Positions 25,836 to 34,497 of a stretch of DNA of 37,654 nt are shown piece by piece. The notes under the pieces were generated by a model. It ran no database searches and was not told the origin of the DNA. It saw only the letters and a list, made by a program, of their open reading frames with translations. A program made the translations under genes and the position numbers. Each line of letters opens with the position of its first letter. The first letter of the stretch is position 1. This DNA comes from an uncultured Negativicutes bacterium (lineage in GTDB: Bacteria > Bacillota > Negativicutes > Acidaminococcales > Acidaminococcaceae). The DNA is taken from NCBI GenBank assembly GCA_947074185.1, contig CAMTOO010000011.1, positions 1 through 37,654 of the forward strand, in the 5' to 3' direction.

Positions 25836-26785
25836 TGAAACGTATATTAATGATTACAACAGGCGGTACTATTGCAAGTGTTGCTACAAGCGATGGCTTT
25901 ACGCCAGGTATTGATGGAACTTCTTTGTTAAAAATGGTACCGGTTTTAACTGGAAAATGCGATATAACTTGTAGTGAAATATTTAACATTGATAGTAGCA
26001 ATATCACGCCACGTCATTGGCAAATGATTGCTAAAACTATTGATGAAGTTTATTTTGATTATGATGGTTTTGTAATTAGTCATGGCACAGATACAATGGC
26101 GTATACAGCAGCGGCTCTAAGCTGGATGCTTAAAAATCCTGCGAAACCAATCGTACTTACAGGTGCGCAAGTGCCGATTACTCTTGAAGGCACAGATGCT
26201 AAAGACAATCTTATAAATGCGTTTGAAGTTGCTTGTAGCGGTGTAGAAGGTGTATGTATTGTATTTGGCAATCAAGTTATTAGTGGCTTACATGCTAAAA
26301 AACTTTGTTCTGAAGACTTTAATGGTTTCTCAAGTATTAACGCTAAGCCTTGGGCAACTATTGATGAAACCGGCATTCATTGGCAAAAATCTATTTTAGA
26401 TCGCATGCAAACTAAAGACGAATCTGTTCGTATGGGTTTTAGAGTTATGCCAAACTTAGAGGAAAAAGTAGTCGTTCTTAAAGTTATTCCTGGTATGAAA
26501 CCAGACGTTTTGGAATACTACTATAATAAAGGTTTTAAAGGAATTGTTATTGAAAGTTTTGGTGCAGGTGGTGTGCCTAACGAAGATAATAACTGGCTTC
26601 CTGCTTTAGAATGGGCGATAAATTCTGGAATGACTGTAGTTTGTTCTACTCAATGTATTTATGATGGTGTAAATTTACGTAAATATCCAATTGGCGTTTT
26701 AGCAGAACGTTTAGGTGCTAAATCTGCTGGTTTACAAACCATAGAAGCTACTGTAACTAAGCTTATGTGGGATTTGGCAAATTAA
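25835..26785 (+). CDS. L-asparaginase (cytoplasmic type I-like)
   Basis: This 316-residue enzyme hydrolyses asparagine to aspartate and ammonia. The first active-site Thr motif is TTGGTIAS (8-15), and the second motif HGTDTMAYTA (83-92) contains the Thr-Asp pair. VLTGAQVP follows. There is no signal peptide, in line with a cytosolic enzyme. It starts at ATG overlapping the rarA stop (TAATG) with SD TTGGAGG. It is the last gene of tcdA-rarA-asparaginase; no hairpin terminator is visible before the aquaporin promoter. Confidence 0.93.
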   Translation: MKRILMITTGGTIASVATSDGFTPGIDGTSLLKMVPVLTGKCDITCSEIFNIDSSNITPRHWQMIAKTIDEVYFDYDGFVISHGTDTMAYTAAALSWMLKNPAKPIVLTGAQVPITLEGTDAKDNLINAFEVACSGVEGVCIVFGNQVISGLHAKKLCSEDFNGFSSINAKPWATIDETGIHWQKSILDRMQTKDESVRMGFRVMPNLEEKVVVLKVIPGMKPDVLEYYYNKGFKGIVIESFGAGGVPNEDNNWLPALEWAINSGMTVVCSTQCIYDGVNLRKYPIGVLAERLGAKSAGLQTIEATVTKLMWDLAN

Positions 26786-26797
26786 CCAAAATTTATA

Positions 26798-26826
26798 GTG
26801 ACAAAATTGTGAACAAATGTTATAAT
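26798..26826 (+). promoter_or_regulatory. Promoter of the aquaporin gene
   Basis: GTGACA (26798-26803), a 17-nt spacer, and TATAAT (26821-26826) with extended -10 TGTTATAAT. Confidence 0.75.
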
Positions 26827-26862
26827 ATTTTGGACTAATGAGTCAAAGGGAGGGTATTGAAA

Positions 26863-27534
26863 ATGAAAAAGTATTTAGCAGAATTTATTGGTACGGCAGT
26901 TTTAGTATTGGTTGCTTGTGGTGTTGCAGCAGTAACAGGTTGTAGCGGAAAACCAGATGCATCTTATATTTTAACAGCACTTGCTTTTGGTCTTACAATT
27001 GTAGCAATGGCTTATAGTATTGGTAATATTTCTGGTTGCCATATTAATCCAGCTGTTTCTATGGGTGTATTTTTAAACAAAGGCATGAGTGGTAAAGATT
27101 TCGCTGGTTATGTAATTGCTCAATTTGCTGGTGCTATCGCTGGTGCAGGCGTTCTGATGTATTTGATTGGTACAGACATGGGCCTTGGTGCAAATGGTCT
27201 TTATCAAGACAGCATTGCTAAAACTATGGTTGTAGAAATTATTCTTACTGGCATATTTGTACTTGCTATTTTAGGTGTTACTAGTAAAGTTGAAAATGCT
27301 AATGTTGCAGGTCTTGTAATTGGTGGATCTTTGACTTTAGTACATTTATTTGGTATTTACTTTACCGGTACAAGCGTAAATCCAGCTCGTTCTTTTGGGC
27401 CAGCTCTTCTCTTAGGCGGAGATGCTTTAACAAACGTATGGGTATTTATCGTAAGCGGTTTCATTGGTGGTGCTCTTGCAGCTATCATCTGGAAATGCTT
27501 GAACTGTGATAAAGATTGCGATTGCTGTAAATAA
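26863..27534 (+). CDS. aqpZ: AqpZ-type aquaporin with cysteine-rich C-terminal tail
   Basis: 223 residues from ATG 26863; SD GGGAGGG (26848-26854) is too close to the upstream TTG at 26857. It has six helices and two half-helix NPA motifs (GCHINPAVSMG, TSVNPARSFGPAL). The selectivity filter is of the water-specific kind: Phe in AFGLTIVAMAYSIG, His in LVHLFGI, Thr and Arg in TGTSVNPAR. The C-terminus is odd: after the last helix the sequence is KCLNCDKDCDCCK, with cysteines at 212, 215, 219, 221 and 222, a possible metal- or redox-sensitive tail. It is monocistronic. Confidence 0.94.
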   Translation: MKKYLAEFIGTAVLVLVACGVAAVTGCSGKPDASYILTALAFGLTIVAMAYSIGNISGCHINPAVSMGVFLNKGMSGKDFAGYVIAQFAGAIAGAGVLMYLIGTDMGLGANGLYQDSIAKTMVVEIILTGIFVLAILGVTSKVENANVAGLVIGGSLTLVHLFGIYFTGTSVNPARSFGPALLLGGDALTNVWVFIVSGFIGGALAAIIWKCLNCDKDCDCCK

Positions 27535-27542
27535 TTAAAAAT

Positions 27543-27576
27543 AAAAGCTGTTAGCATTTAGCTAACAGCTTTTTTA
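27543..27576. terminator. Bidirectional terminator
   Basis: A 13-bp stem, AAAAGCTGTTAGC with its complement, has the loop ATTTA and a T-run. It lies between aqpZ (plus) and an unknown minus-strand gene. Confidence 0.92.
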
Positions 27577-27586
27577 TTTTGTTTAA

Positions 27587-27847
27587 TTAGAGATGATTGA
27601 TGTTGCCTCGTAAATCAGTAAAGATTACAGAAGCTTCTTCTAAAGTAAAAATTTTAGGTGGGTGATTTTGTAAATCTTCAGCACGCCAGTTTGGATTTTC
27701 CTCTAAAAGTTTTGCAATTGCTTCCTCAATTGAGTTAGCCGCTACTATAGCAATAGCATCTAAATAGAAATCTGAGTTAAGACAAGGTTCTTGAATCATG
27801 CTATGGCTATGATAAGTTTTGTTATGTCGCCAAAAGTAGATTTTCAT
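27587..27847 (-). CDS. Small protein of unknown function
   Basis: 86 residues from ATG 27847: AAAAGGTG on the minus strand gives 6-nt spacing, whereas the ATG at 27853 and GTG at 27856 touch or overlap the SD. It begins MKIYFWRHNKTYHSHSM and has a central helix-rich SIEEAIAKLLEENPNWRAEDL, a pattern seen in small proteins with a crossed alpha/beta layout. No signal peptide. It lies 18 bases downstream of the DUF3298-type gene and is probably co-transcribed with it. Family not recognised. Confidence 0.7.
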   Translation of the reverse strand: MKIYFWRHNKTYHSHSMIQEPCLNSDFYLDAIAIVAANSIEEAIAKLLEENPNWRAEDLQNHPPKIFTLEEASVIFTDLRGNINHL

Positions 27848-27865
27848 TGTCATCACCTTTTACTT

Positions 27866-28519
27866 TTAAAATTTAATATTTGTATCAATGTCTATGATTC
27901 CTACAGCATAAGGAGCAATTTCATATTGTTGGAAAACAAGATGGATGTTTTTATTTGCTGCTATATAGTAGTTTGTTGGATAATCTTTTAATCCTTTGAA
28001 ATCTTTATAGAAAGCATTTTGTCTGCCAGGAGGACTAGCAGCTAACATTTGATTAATACCATTTACAGAGAAGCGTGGGCCAGTAGGACCAGAGATAACT
28101 GCAGTGAATGGAATGAAATTACCAGATTTTACATTAAAGTTAAGACCTAATTTAGAACTAGATGGGTGGGCAGCACCTTTATAATTGCGATAAGAGTCTC
28201 TAATGATAGATAAGTTATCTCCGTCATTAAAGGATACTTCGTAGTTGATATCTAAAACATAGCGATCATTTGCTGCTACATCTTTTGGAAATTTATTTGC
28301 AACAGACATTACATCATTTAGGATGTGTGTGTTAATTGCAATAATGCCAGGCAGTCCTTTTGGATTTAATAGTCGTGGATATTTGATAGATAAATTAGCA
28401 TCTTCATAAGAAGATGGAATATTAATAGATTCTTGAACTACACTTACTGGTTTAGCCTGTGCAACTCCTAGTGGTACTAAAAATACTAAGAATAAAATTG
28501 CGAGAAATTTTTTAAACAT
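27866..28519 (-). CDS. Secreted DUF3298/DUF4163 (RsiV-like fold) protein
   Basis: This 217-residue protein has a signal peptide (MFKKFLAILFLVFLVPLGVA, cleavage after AQA near residue 22). The C-terminal hallmark FQQYEIAPYAVG is typical of DUF3298, the domain also found in the lysozyme-binding anti-sigma factor RsiV. No transmembrane anchor or sigma factor accompanies it, so it is an exported periplasmic or wall protein, not an obvious anti-sigma factor. SD GGAGG (28526-28530 on the minus strand) is 6 nt from ATG 28519, and a TATAAT-like -10 lies at 28541-28536. It is divergent from alaS. Confidence 0.85.
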   Translation of the reverse strand: MFKKFLAILFLVFLVPLGVAQAKPVSVVQESINIPSSYEDANLSIKYPRLLNPKGLPGIIAINTHILNDVMSVANKFPKDVAANDRYVLDINYEVSFNDGDNLSIIRDSYRNYKGAAHPSSSKLGLNFNVKSGNFIPFTAVISGPTGPRFSVNGINQMLAASPPGRQNAFYKDFKGLKDYPTNYYIAANKNIHLVFQQYEIAPYAVGIIDIDTNIKF

Positions 28520-28626
28520 AACATACCTCCAAATTATTATAAAAGCTTATATAATAATTTTATCATTTTAAAATTTTTTTGTATATAAATATCTTGATTA
28601 AAATCTTGTATACATTAGCTAAATAA

Positions 28627-28655
28627 TTGACTTTAAAGTGTAAATTTTATATAAT
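28627..28655 (+). promoter_or_regulatory. Promoter of alaS
   Basis: TTGACT (28627-28632), a 17-nt spacer, and TATAAT (28650-28655); the SD AAGGAGAG is at 28673-28680. The leader is about 25 nt, so no T-box. Confidence 0.8.
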
Positions 28656-28686
28656 TTTTGTATTGCAATATTAAGGAGAGAATAAA

Positions 28687-31308
28687 ATGAATTATATGAC
28701 TGGTAATGAACTAAGGGAAAAATTCATAAAGTTTTTTGAAGATAGACAGCATTTAATGCTTCCAAGCGCGTCGCTGATTCCACAAGATGATCCGACGTTA
28801 CTTTTGATTGGTGCAGGTATGGCTCCATTTAAACCGTTTTTCACTGGAAAAATGAAACCACCAGCGCCAAGAATTACAACTTGTCAAAAATGCGTGCGTA
28901 CAGGCGATATTGAAAATGTTGGCCGTACTGCTCGTCATCATACATACTTTGAAATGTTAGGAAACTTTTCTTTTGGTGATTATTTCAAAAAAGAAATTAT
29001 TCCTTGGAGCTGGGAGTTTTTAACTGTTGAGCTCGGACTTCCTGCTGATAAACTTTGGATTACTATTCATACAGATGATGATGAAGCATACGATATTTGG
29101 TTAAATGACGTAGGTATTCCTGCTGAACGTATTGTTCGTATGGAAGAAAACTTCTGGGAAATTGGTAGTGGTCCTTGTGGTCCTTGTTCTGAAATCCACA
29201 TCGATTTAGGCGAAGAACGTGGTTGCGGTCCTGATTGCAAAATCGGATGCGAATGCGATCGTTATTTAGAACTTTGGAATCTTGTATTTACTCAATACAA
29301 TCAAAACGAAGATGGAACTTATACTCCTCTTGCTAGTAAAAACATTGATACTGGTGCAGGTTTAGAACGTCTTGCTTCTGTTATTCAAGGTAAGCCTTCT
29401 AATTTTGAAACTGATTTAATGTTCCCAATTATTGAATACGCTGCTAAAATAGCTGACATAGAATATGGTAAAAATGAAAAAACTGATATCTCTTTAAAAG
29501 TTATTGGTGATCATGTTCGTAGTATGACATTTATGATTGGCGATGGTATTTTACCTTCTAATGAAGGTAGAGGATATATTTTGCGTCGCATTTTGCGCCG
29601 TGCAATTAGACATGGACGTTTAATCGGTATTGATAAAATGTTCCTTGATGGTGCAGTAGATGTTGTTATTAATATGTTTGGTAAAGCATATCCAAACTTA
29701 GTTGAAAAAAGCGACTACATTAAAAAAGTTGTTGAAATGGAAGAAACTAGCTTCTTACGTACTTTACGTGCAGGTAGCGAACTTTTAAACGAAGAAATCG
29801 ACAAATTAAAAGCTGAAGGTAAAACTGTTCTTGACGGTAATACTGCTTTTAAATTAAATGATACTTTTGGTTTCCCTTGGGAACTTACTGCAGAAATCCT
29901 TGAAGAAAATGGCATGACTATGGACAAAGATGCTTTTGATGCAGCTCTTGAAGTGCAACGTAAAATGGCACGTGAAGCGCGTGACGATAAAGCAGGTAGA
30001 CCAGTTGTTTATAACACTACTAGTCTTGATGTACCTAGTTTAAAAGTTGATGAAACAGCTAAAGCTGGTAAAATTCTTGCAATTTATCCTGCAGATAGTG
30101 AACAACCTATTGAAAGTGCTAGTGATGGTGCTGATGTAGCAGTTATTTTAGATGTTACAGCTTTCCATGCTGAAGGTGGCGGACAATTAGGTGATGTTGG
30201 AACTATTATGGCTCCAACTGGTATTATCGAAGTTAATGTTACTAAAAAATTGCCTGATGGTGCAACTATCCAAATTGGTAAAGTTACTGAAGGCGTGATT
30301 AATCTAAATGATGAAATCACTTATAGCGTTAATTACGTGCGCAAAAGTGAAATCGCTCGCAATCATACTGCTACACATCTTTTACATGCAGCACTTAAAA
30401 CAGTTTTAGGTGATCACGTAAACCAAGCAGGTAGTTATGTTGGCGCAGATAGACTTCGTTTTGACTTCTCTCATTTCTCTCAAGTTACTGATGTAGAGCT
30501 TAAAGAGGTTGAGACTATCGTTAATGACGAAATTTTAAAAGCTAAAAATGTTATTGTAGAAGAACTTCCTATTGAAGAAGCTAGAGAAAGAGGCGCAATG
30601 GCTCTTTTCGGTGAAAAATATGGTGATGTTGTTCGTGTTGTAAGTATTCCGGAGTTCTCTATGGAATTCTGTGGTGGTAGCCATGTTACTAACACAGCAC
30701 AAATTGGTTTGTTCAAAATTGTTAGTGAATCTTCTACTGGCGCTGGTGTAAGACGTATTGAAGCAGTTACAGGACATGGTGCTTTAGAATATGTAAATGA
30801 TATGGAAAAAACTCTTAAAGATATCGCTGGCGAGCTTCGTTGCCGTGTGGTAGATGCAAAAGCTAGATTGGAAACTTTGATTAGCGATGCAAAAGAAGAT
30901 AGCCAAAAAATCAAAGCTCTAGAAGCTCAAATGGCAAAAGCCCAAGTAAGTGATGTAGATGATCAAATTCGCGAAATTAAAGGCATTAAAACTTTAGTGC
31001 AAAAAGTTAGCGTTGAAAATATCGAAGCATTGCGTAATCTTGGCGATCAAATGCGTGATAAAGTTGGTGGTGTAGTTGTTTTAGCATCTGTTTTAGGTGA
31101 TGATAAAATTAACATCTTGGCAATGGCAACGAAAGACGCTGTGGCACAAGGCATCCACGCTGGTAATATCGTTAAAGAAGTTGCAGGTCTCTGCGGCGGT
31201 GGCGGCGGTGGTCGCCCTGATATGGCGCAGGCTGGAGCAAAAGATGCAAGCAAACTTGATGCGGCACTTGAAGCAGCTTGGTCTGTAGTGGAAAATCAAA
31301 TTAAATAA
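28687..31308 (+). CDS. alaS: Alanyl-tRNA synthetase
   Basis: This 873-residue class II enzyme is of full length. The N-terminal catalytic domain (LIPQDDPTLLLIGAGMAPFK, TCQKCVRTGDIENVG, HHTYFEMLGNFSFGDY) is followed by the tRNA-binding region (GRGYILRRILRRAIRHG). The editing domain has zinc ligands His560 and His564 (HTATHLLH) and Cys662 and His666 (CGGSH). The C-Ala domain ends with LCGGGGGGRPDMAQAG. ATG 28687 is followed in frame by another ATG four codons on; the first has the better SD spacing. Monocistronic. Confidence 0.98.
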   Translation: MNYMTGNELREKFIKFFEDRQHLMLPSASLIPQDDPTLLLIGAGMAPFKPFFTGKMKPPAPRITTCQKCVRTGDIENVGRTARHHTYFEMLGNFSFGDYFKKEIIPWSWEFLTVELGLPADKLWITIHTDDDEAYDIWLNDVGIPAERIVRMEENFWEIGSGPCGPCSEIHIDLGEERGCGPDCKIGCECDRYLELWNLVFTQYNQNEDGTYTPLASKNIDTGAGLERLASVIQGKPSNFETDLMFPIIEYAAKIADIEYGKNEKTDISLKVIGDHVRSMTFMIGDGILPSNEGRGYILRRILRRAIRHGRLIGIDKMFLDGAVDVVINMFGKAYPNLVEKSDYIKKVVEMEETSFLRTLRAGSELLNEEIDKLKAEGKTVLDGNTAFKLNDTFGFPWELTAEILEENGMTMDKDAFDAALEVQRKMAREARDDKAGRPVVYNTTSLDVPSLKVDETAKAGKILAIYPADSEQPIESASDGADVAVILDVTAFHAEGGGQLGDVGTIMAPTGIIEVNVTKKLPDGATIQIGKVTEGVINLNDEITYSVNYVRKSEIARNHTATHLLHAALKTVLGDHVNQAGSYVGADRLRFDFSHFSQVTDVELKEVETIVNDEILKAKNVIVEELPIEEARERGAMALFGEKYGDVVRVVSIPEFSMEFCGGSHVTNTAQIGLFKIVSESSTGAGVRRIEAVTGHGALEYVNDMEKTLKDIAGELRCRVVDAKARLETLISDAKEDSQKIKALEAQMAKAQVSDVDDQIREIKGIKTLVQKVSVENIEALRNLGDQMRDKVGGVVVLASVLGDDKINILAMATKDAVAQGIHAGNIVKEVAGLCGGGGGGRPDMAQAGAKDASKLDAALEAAWSVVENQIK

Positions 31309-31313
31309 TTAGC

Positions 31314-31352
31314 AAGTACCTTAAACATTACGGTGTTTAAGGTACTTTTTTC
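31314..31352 (+). terminator. Terminator of alaS
   Basis: A 14-bp stem, AAGTACCTTAAACA with its complement at 31334-31347, has a 6-nt loop and a T-run. Confidence 0.93.
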
Positions 31353-31391
31353 TTTACGAATTTTTTAGAATAGAATATAATAGAGTATAAT
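31353..31391 (+). promoter_or_regulatory. Promoter region with tandem -10 boxes
   Basis: TTTACG (31353-31358), a 17-nt spacer, and TATAAT (31376-31381), with a second TATAAT at 31386-31391 ten bases downstream. The SD TAGGAGTG (31417-31424) precedes ATG 31431. Confidence 0.55.
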
Positions 31392-31430
31392 GAAAGTGAG
31401 CATAAATTATGCAGATTAGGAGTGATTTTA

Positions 31431-32906
31431 ATGTATTTAGCAGATGATCATAAAATATTAGCTTGTAGAGGTAGCAAAGATGTATATTTAGTTCCAAAAA
31501 TGGCAAATAGACATGGTTTAATTGCTGGTGCTACTGGTACTGGTAAAACAGTAACTTTAAAGATTTTAGCTGAAAGCTTTAGTGAAATGGGCGTTCCGGT
31601 ATTCATGGCTGACATTAAAGGTGACGTTTCTGGTATGTGTAAAGCAGGCGTTATGAGTGAAGGCTTCCAAAAACGTTTAGATAAATTAGGCGTGAAAGAT
31701 TTTAAACTAGATGGATTCCCAGTACGATTTTTTGATGTATATGGTAAAAAAGGTCATCCTGTAAGAACTACTATTTCTGAAATGGGACCAGATTTACTTA
31801 GTCGTCTTTTAGAACTTAATGCTACTCAAAGTGGTGTAATGAATATAATTTTCAAAATTGCTGATGATCGTGGATTATTACTTTTGGATTTAAAAGATTT
31901 ACGTTCTATGGTGCAATTTGTAGGTGATAATGCTTCAGAATTTAAAACTAATTATGGTAATGTTTCTGGACAAACTGTAGGCACTATTCAACGTGCTTTA
32001 CTTAAACTGGAACAACAAGGCGGAGATATTTTCTTCGGCGAGCCAGCACTTGACATTAAGGATTGGTTTGCAGTTGCAGAAGATGGTCGTGGATATATAA
32101 ATATTTTGCATTGTGTAGAATTATTCCAATCACCACTTTTATATTCTACATTCCTCTTGTGGATGCTTTCAGACCTTTATGATATGCTTCCTGAAGCAGG
32201 GGATTTAGATAAACCGAAGATGGTATTCTTCTTTGATGAAGCCCATTTGATTTTTAAAGATGCTCCAAAAAGCTTGTTGGATAAAATCGAACAAATTGTA
32301 AGATTAATTCGTTCGAAAGGTGTTGGTGTTTATTTCATAACTCAACAACCATCAGATATTCCTGATACAGTTTTATCTCAACTTGGTAATAAATTCCAAC
32401 ATGCATTACGTGCCTACACTCCAAAAGATCAAAAGGGTATTAAGGCAGCAGCTCAGTCTTTTAGAGCTAACAAAGATTTAGATACAGTTGCTGTATTGCA
32501 AGAACTTGGTACAGGTGAAGTATTAGTATCCGTATTAGATGAAGATGGTGTACCAACTGTTGTTGAGCGTGCGTTTGTAATGCCGCCAAGAACATATCTT
32601 GGTGCGGTTGAAGATAATTTAAGAAATCAAATTATTGCTTCAAGTCCTTTATATTCAAAATATACAGATATGATTGATCGTGAATCTGCTTATGAAATTT
32701 TGACCGCTAAGGCGCAACAAGACAATGAAGAAGCAGAACTCAAAAAAGAAATGGCTAGTGAAAAAACTGCTTCAAAAAAAGCAGCGGCAGCTCCAAAAGA
32801 AGCGCCTAGCATGTTTGATAAATTATTATCTAAAACTAGCACTCGTGTTGAAAATAAAATCGCAGATGTTATCGTAAGAAGTATTTTTAACTGCTTGAAG
32901 AAGTAA
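31431..32906 (+). CDS. HerA-like ATPase (DUF853/YjgR family)
   Basis: 491 residues from ATG 31431; the GTG at 31422 lies inside the SD. Walker A is GATGTGKT (33-40), the Walker B-like strand is [12 protein letters not shown], and [15 protein letters not shown] is the conserved glutamine region of the HerA/FtsK superfamily. Closest in kind to the YjgR/DUF853 proteins of about 500 residues. The C-terminal 60 residues are an Ala/Lys/Glu-rich linker and an amphipathic end. A role in DNA translocation or repair is likely by fold but unproven. fluC follows after 15 nt. Confidence 0.9.
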   Translation: MYLADDHKILACRGSKDVYLVPKMANRHGLIAGATGTGKTVTLKILAESFSEMGVPVFMADIKGDVSGMCKAGVMSEGFQKRLDKLGVKDFKLDGFPVRFFDVYGKKGHPVRTTISEMGPDLLSRLLELNATQSGVMNIIFKIADDRGLLLLDLKDLRSMVQFVGDNASEFKTNYGNVSGQTVGTIQRALLKLEQQGGDIFFGEPALDIKDWFAVAEDGRGYINILHCVELFQSPLLYSTFLLWMLSDLYDMLPEAGDLDKPKMVFFFDEAHLIFKDAPKSLLDKIEQIVRLIRSKGVGVYFITQQPSDIPDTVLSQLGNKFQHALRAYTPKDQKGIKAAAQSFRANKDLDTVAVLQELGTGEVLVSVLDEDGVPTVVERAFVMPPRTYLGAVEDNLRNQIIASSPLYSKYTDMIDRESAYEILTAKAQQDNEEAELKKEMASEKTASKKAAAAPKEAPSMFDKLLSKTSTRVENKIADVIVRSIFNCLKK

Positions 32907-32921
32907 TAGTGGAGGAATAAA

Positions 32922-33290
32922 ATGTTTTTAAATATAGTTGCAGTAGCTATAGGCGGTGCAGCAGGTTCCTTGGTGCGTTACCTTATTTCTTCATTTGTTA
33001 GTGAAAGTATAGCAGCAAGGTTTCCTTTTGGAACCTTTGTAGTTAATATGATTGGCTGTTTGTTGATTGGACTAGCAGCAGGTTATTTTTTGAAACGGCC
33101 TGAAATACCAATCTATTATAGGCTATTTGTTATAACAGGGTTATTAGGAGGCTTAACCACATTCTCTACTTTTGGTTTTGAAACTTTTAATTTATTGCTA
33201 GATTCACCATGGATGGGCATAGTAAATATTCTGTTAAGTGTTTGTGCGGGATTAATTCTAATTAGTTTTGGTATAAAAATTTCTGCATGA
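32922..33290 (+). CDS. crcB: Fluoride exporter FluC (CrcB)
   Basis: This 122-residue four-helix protein forms a dual-topology dimeric F- channel. The family motif GTFVVNMIG (37-45) includes Asn42, and GGLTTFSTFGFE (76-87) carries the phenylalanine box. Many Bacillota have two adjacent crcB genes; here there is one. No fluoride riboswitch can fit in the 15-nt gap, so expression depends on the operon promoter upstream of the ATPase gene. SD TGGAGGA lies 7 nt upstream. Confidence 0.95.
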   Translation: MFLNIVAVAIGGAAGSLVRYLISSFVSESIAARFPFGTFVVNMIGCLLIGLAAGYFLKRPEIPIYYRLFVITGLLGGLTTFSTFGFETFNLLLDSPWMGIVNILLSVCAGLILISFGIKISA

Positions 33291-33308
33291 AATTATGGAG
33301 GTAATTAA

Positions 33309-34031
33309 ATGACTAGAAAATATTTAGTAACATTTTTTGTAATTTGCTTAATGGCTTTTTCACAAATTAGTTTTGCGGCTAATAATGAAAATCAAGGAAT
33401 TTCAGTGACTGGTACAGCTACAACAACTGTAGAACCTGACATGGCAACAATGAGTTTACAAATTTCTGCTAGAGGTGCTACTAGTGCTGAAGCTACGCAA
33501 AAACTTGCAGTGAAATTACAAGAGGTTAAGAGAAATCTTTTAGTATTTGCAATTACTGAAAAAGATGTAAAAACAACTGGTTATAGTGTTGAACCTTTCT
33601 ATGTGCGCGAAGATAATAAAAGCAAACAAAGAGGTATGATTGCGAAATCAAATATTTCTATAACTGTTAATGAAATTAGTAAAACAGGAGAAATTATTGA
33701 TCGCTGTACTAATATTGAAGCAGTAAGCTTTGAACGAGTAAATTTTGCTCTTAAGAATAGAAATCTTATTGAAAGAGGTTTATTAGATGATGCGGTGGCT
33801 AATGCTAAAGAAAAAGCAGCTATCGTAGCTCGTGCTGGTGGAAGACAATTAGGTCATTTACTTAGTGCTAATATAGGTGCAGTAGGTGGAGCAAGAATGA
33901 ATTCTTATGCCGCTGATGAGTTTATGGCAACGAAAGCTATGGCTAATGATAGTGCATATGTTCCAACAACTGTCTTTGCAGGAACTATTGATGTTTCTGT
34001 ATCTGTTTATACATTATTTAGTTTATATTAA
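33309..34031 (+). CDS. Secreted SIMPL-domain (DUF541) protein
   Basis: This 240-residue protein has a signal peptide (MTRKYLVTFFVICLMAFSQI, cleavage after SFA near 24). The SIMPL domain begins ISVTGTATTTVEPDMATMSLQI and ends TIDVSVSVYTLFSL, with the helical NAKEKAAIVARAGG typical of the family. These proteins are exported and of uncertain function; an oxidative-stress role is reported for some. It is third in the unit with the ATPase and fluC genes; SD TGGAGG lies before ATG 33309. Confidence 0.92.
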   Translation: MTRKYLVTFFVICLMAFSQISFAANNENQGISVTGTATTTVEPDMATMSLQISARGATSAEATQKLAVKLQEVKRNLLVFAITEKDVKTTGYSVEPFYVREDNKSKQRGMIAKSNISITVNEISKTGEIIDRCTNIEAVSFERVNFALKNRNLIERGLLDDAVANAKEKAAIVARAGGRQLGHLLSANIGAVGGARMNSYAADEFMATKAMANDSAYVPTTVFAGTIDVSVSVYTLFSLY

Positions 34032-34034
34032 CAA

Positions 34035-34078
34035 AAAAGGTATCTTAGAAATTATCTAAGATACCTTTTATTTTTTTG
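34035..34078. terminator. Bidirectional terminator
   Basis: A 15-bp stem, AAAAGGTATCTTAGA with its complement at 34055-34069, has a 5-nt loop and lies between convergent genes. Confidence 0.92.
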
Positions 34079-34080
34079 TT

Positions 34081-34389
34081 TTATTTTAAACCTTTTGAAG
34101 AATTCTTTAAAGCTTCTAAAAGCTCTCCTGTACATTCGGTTTTGCCTTGGCATACCTTTTCAAGCGCAGCAAAGTTTTTGAATTCGCTACCCCAGATAAA
34201 TGAGTCACGTGAGTCGTAGCAAGCAAGGATAAGCCCTTTAGTTTTATCTAAAGGAGTTTTACCAGCATCATCAGTGATGATAATGTAAGTGCCGTCCTCA
34301 AAGTCCATTCCAAAGACTTCGATTTTATCTTCTTCTGTTATGTCTTTCCAAAAACCTAATTTTTCAAAATTAGTATCAAAATCTTGCAT
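34081..34389 (-). CDS. Small acidic protein of unknown function
   Basis: This 102-residue cytosolic protein starts at ATG 34389 with SD AAGGAGTG on the minus strand. It has an acidic beta-rich middle (EVFGMDFEDGTYIIITDDAG) and a C-terminal helix (ELLEALKNSS). The layout suggests a small alpha/beta domain with no membrane segments. It diverges from the zinc-ribbon gene, sharing the 34390-34497 region. Family not recognised. Confidence 0.75.
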   Translation of the reverse strand: MQDFDTNFEKLGFWKDITEEDKIEVFGMDFEDGTYIIITDDAGKTPLDKTKGLILACYDSRDSFIWGSEFKNFAALEKVCQGKTECTGELLEALKNSSKGLK

Positions 34390-34440
34390 GTTATCACTCC
34401 TTAATATTTAAAATATCTATCTATAGAATAGACTTTTTAA

Positions 34441-34469
34441 TTGTTTTTGTCCAGCAATAATGGTAAAAT
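34441..34469 (+). promoter_or_regulatory. Promoter of the zinc-ribbon mini-protein
   Basis: TTGTTT (34441-34446), a 17-nt spacer, and TAAAAT (34464-34469) with an extended TGG element. SD GAAAGGGG (34482-34489) lies 8 nt before ATG 34498. Confidence 0.6.
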
Positions 34470-34497
34470 ATATATATACTTGAAAGGGGCAAATGTA

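Noticed and set aside
28520-28686. T-box or other riboswitch before alaS
   Set aside because: A consensus promoter at 28627-28655 leaves a leader of about 25 nt and no T-box motif is present.
30480-30914. 144-residue ORF on the minus strand inside alaS
   Set aside because: It is a shadow of the conserved editing-domain coding sequence, with no SD and no recognisable protein features.
30900-31260. Internal poly-glycine coding stretch as a low-complexity repeat or frameshift in alaS
   Set aside because: The LCGGGGGG motif near the end is a conserved feature of the AlaRS C-Ala domain.
32907-32921. Fluoride riboswitch before crcB
   Set aside because: Only 15 nt separate the genes; the crcB motif needs about 60 nt.
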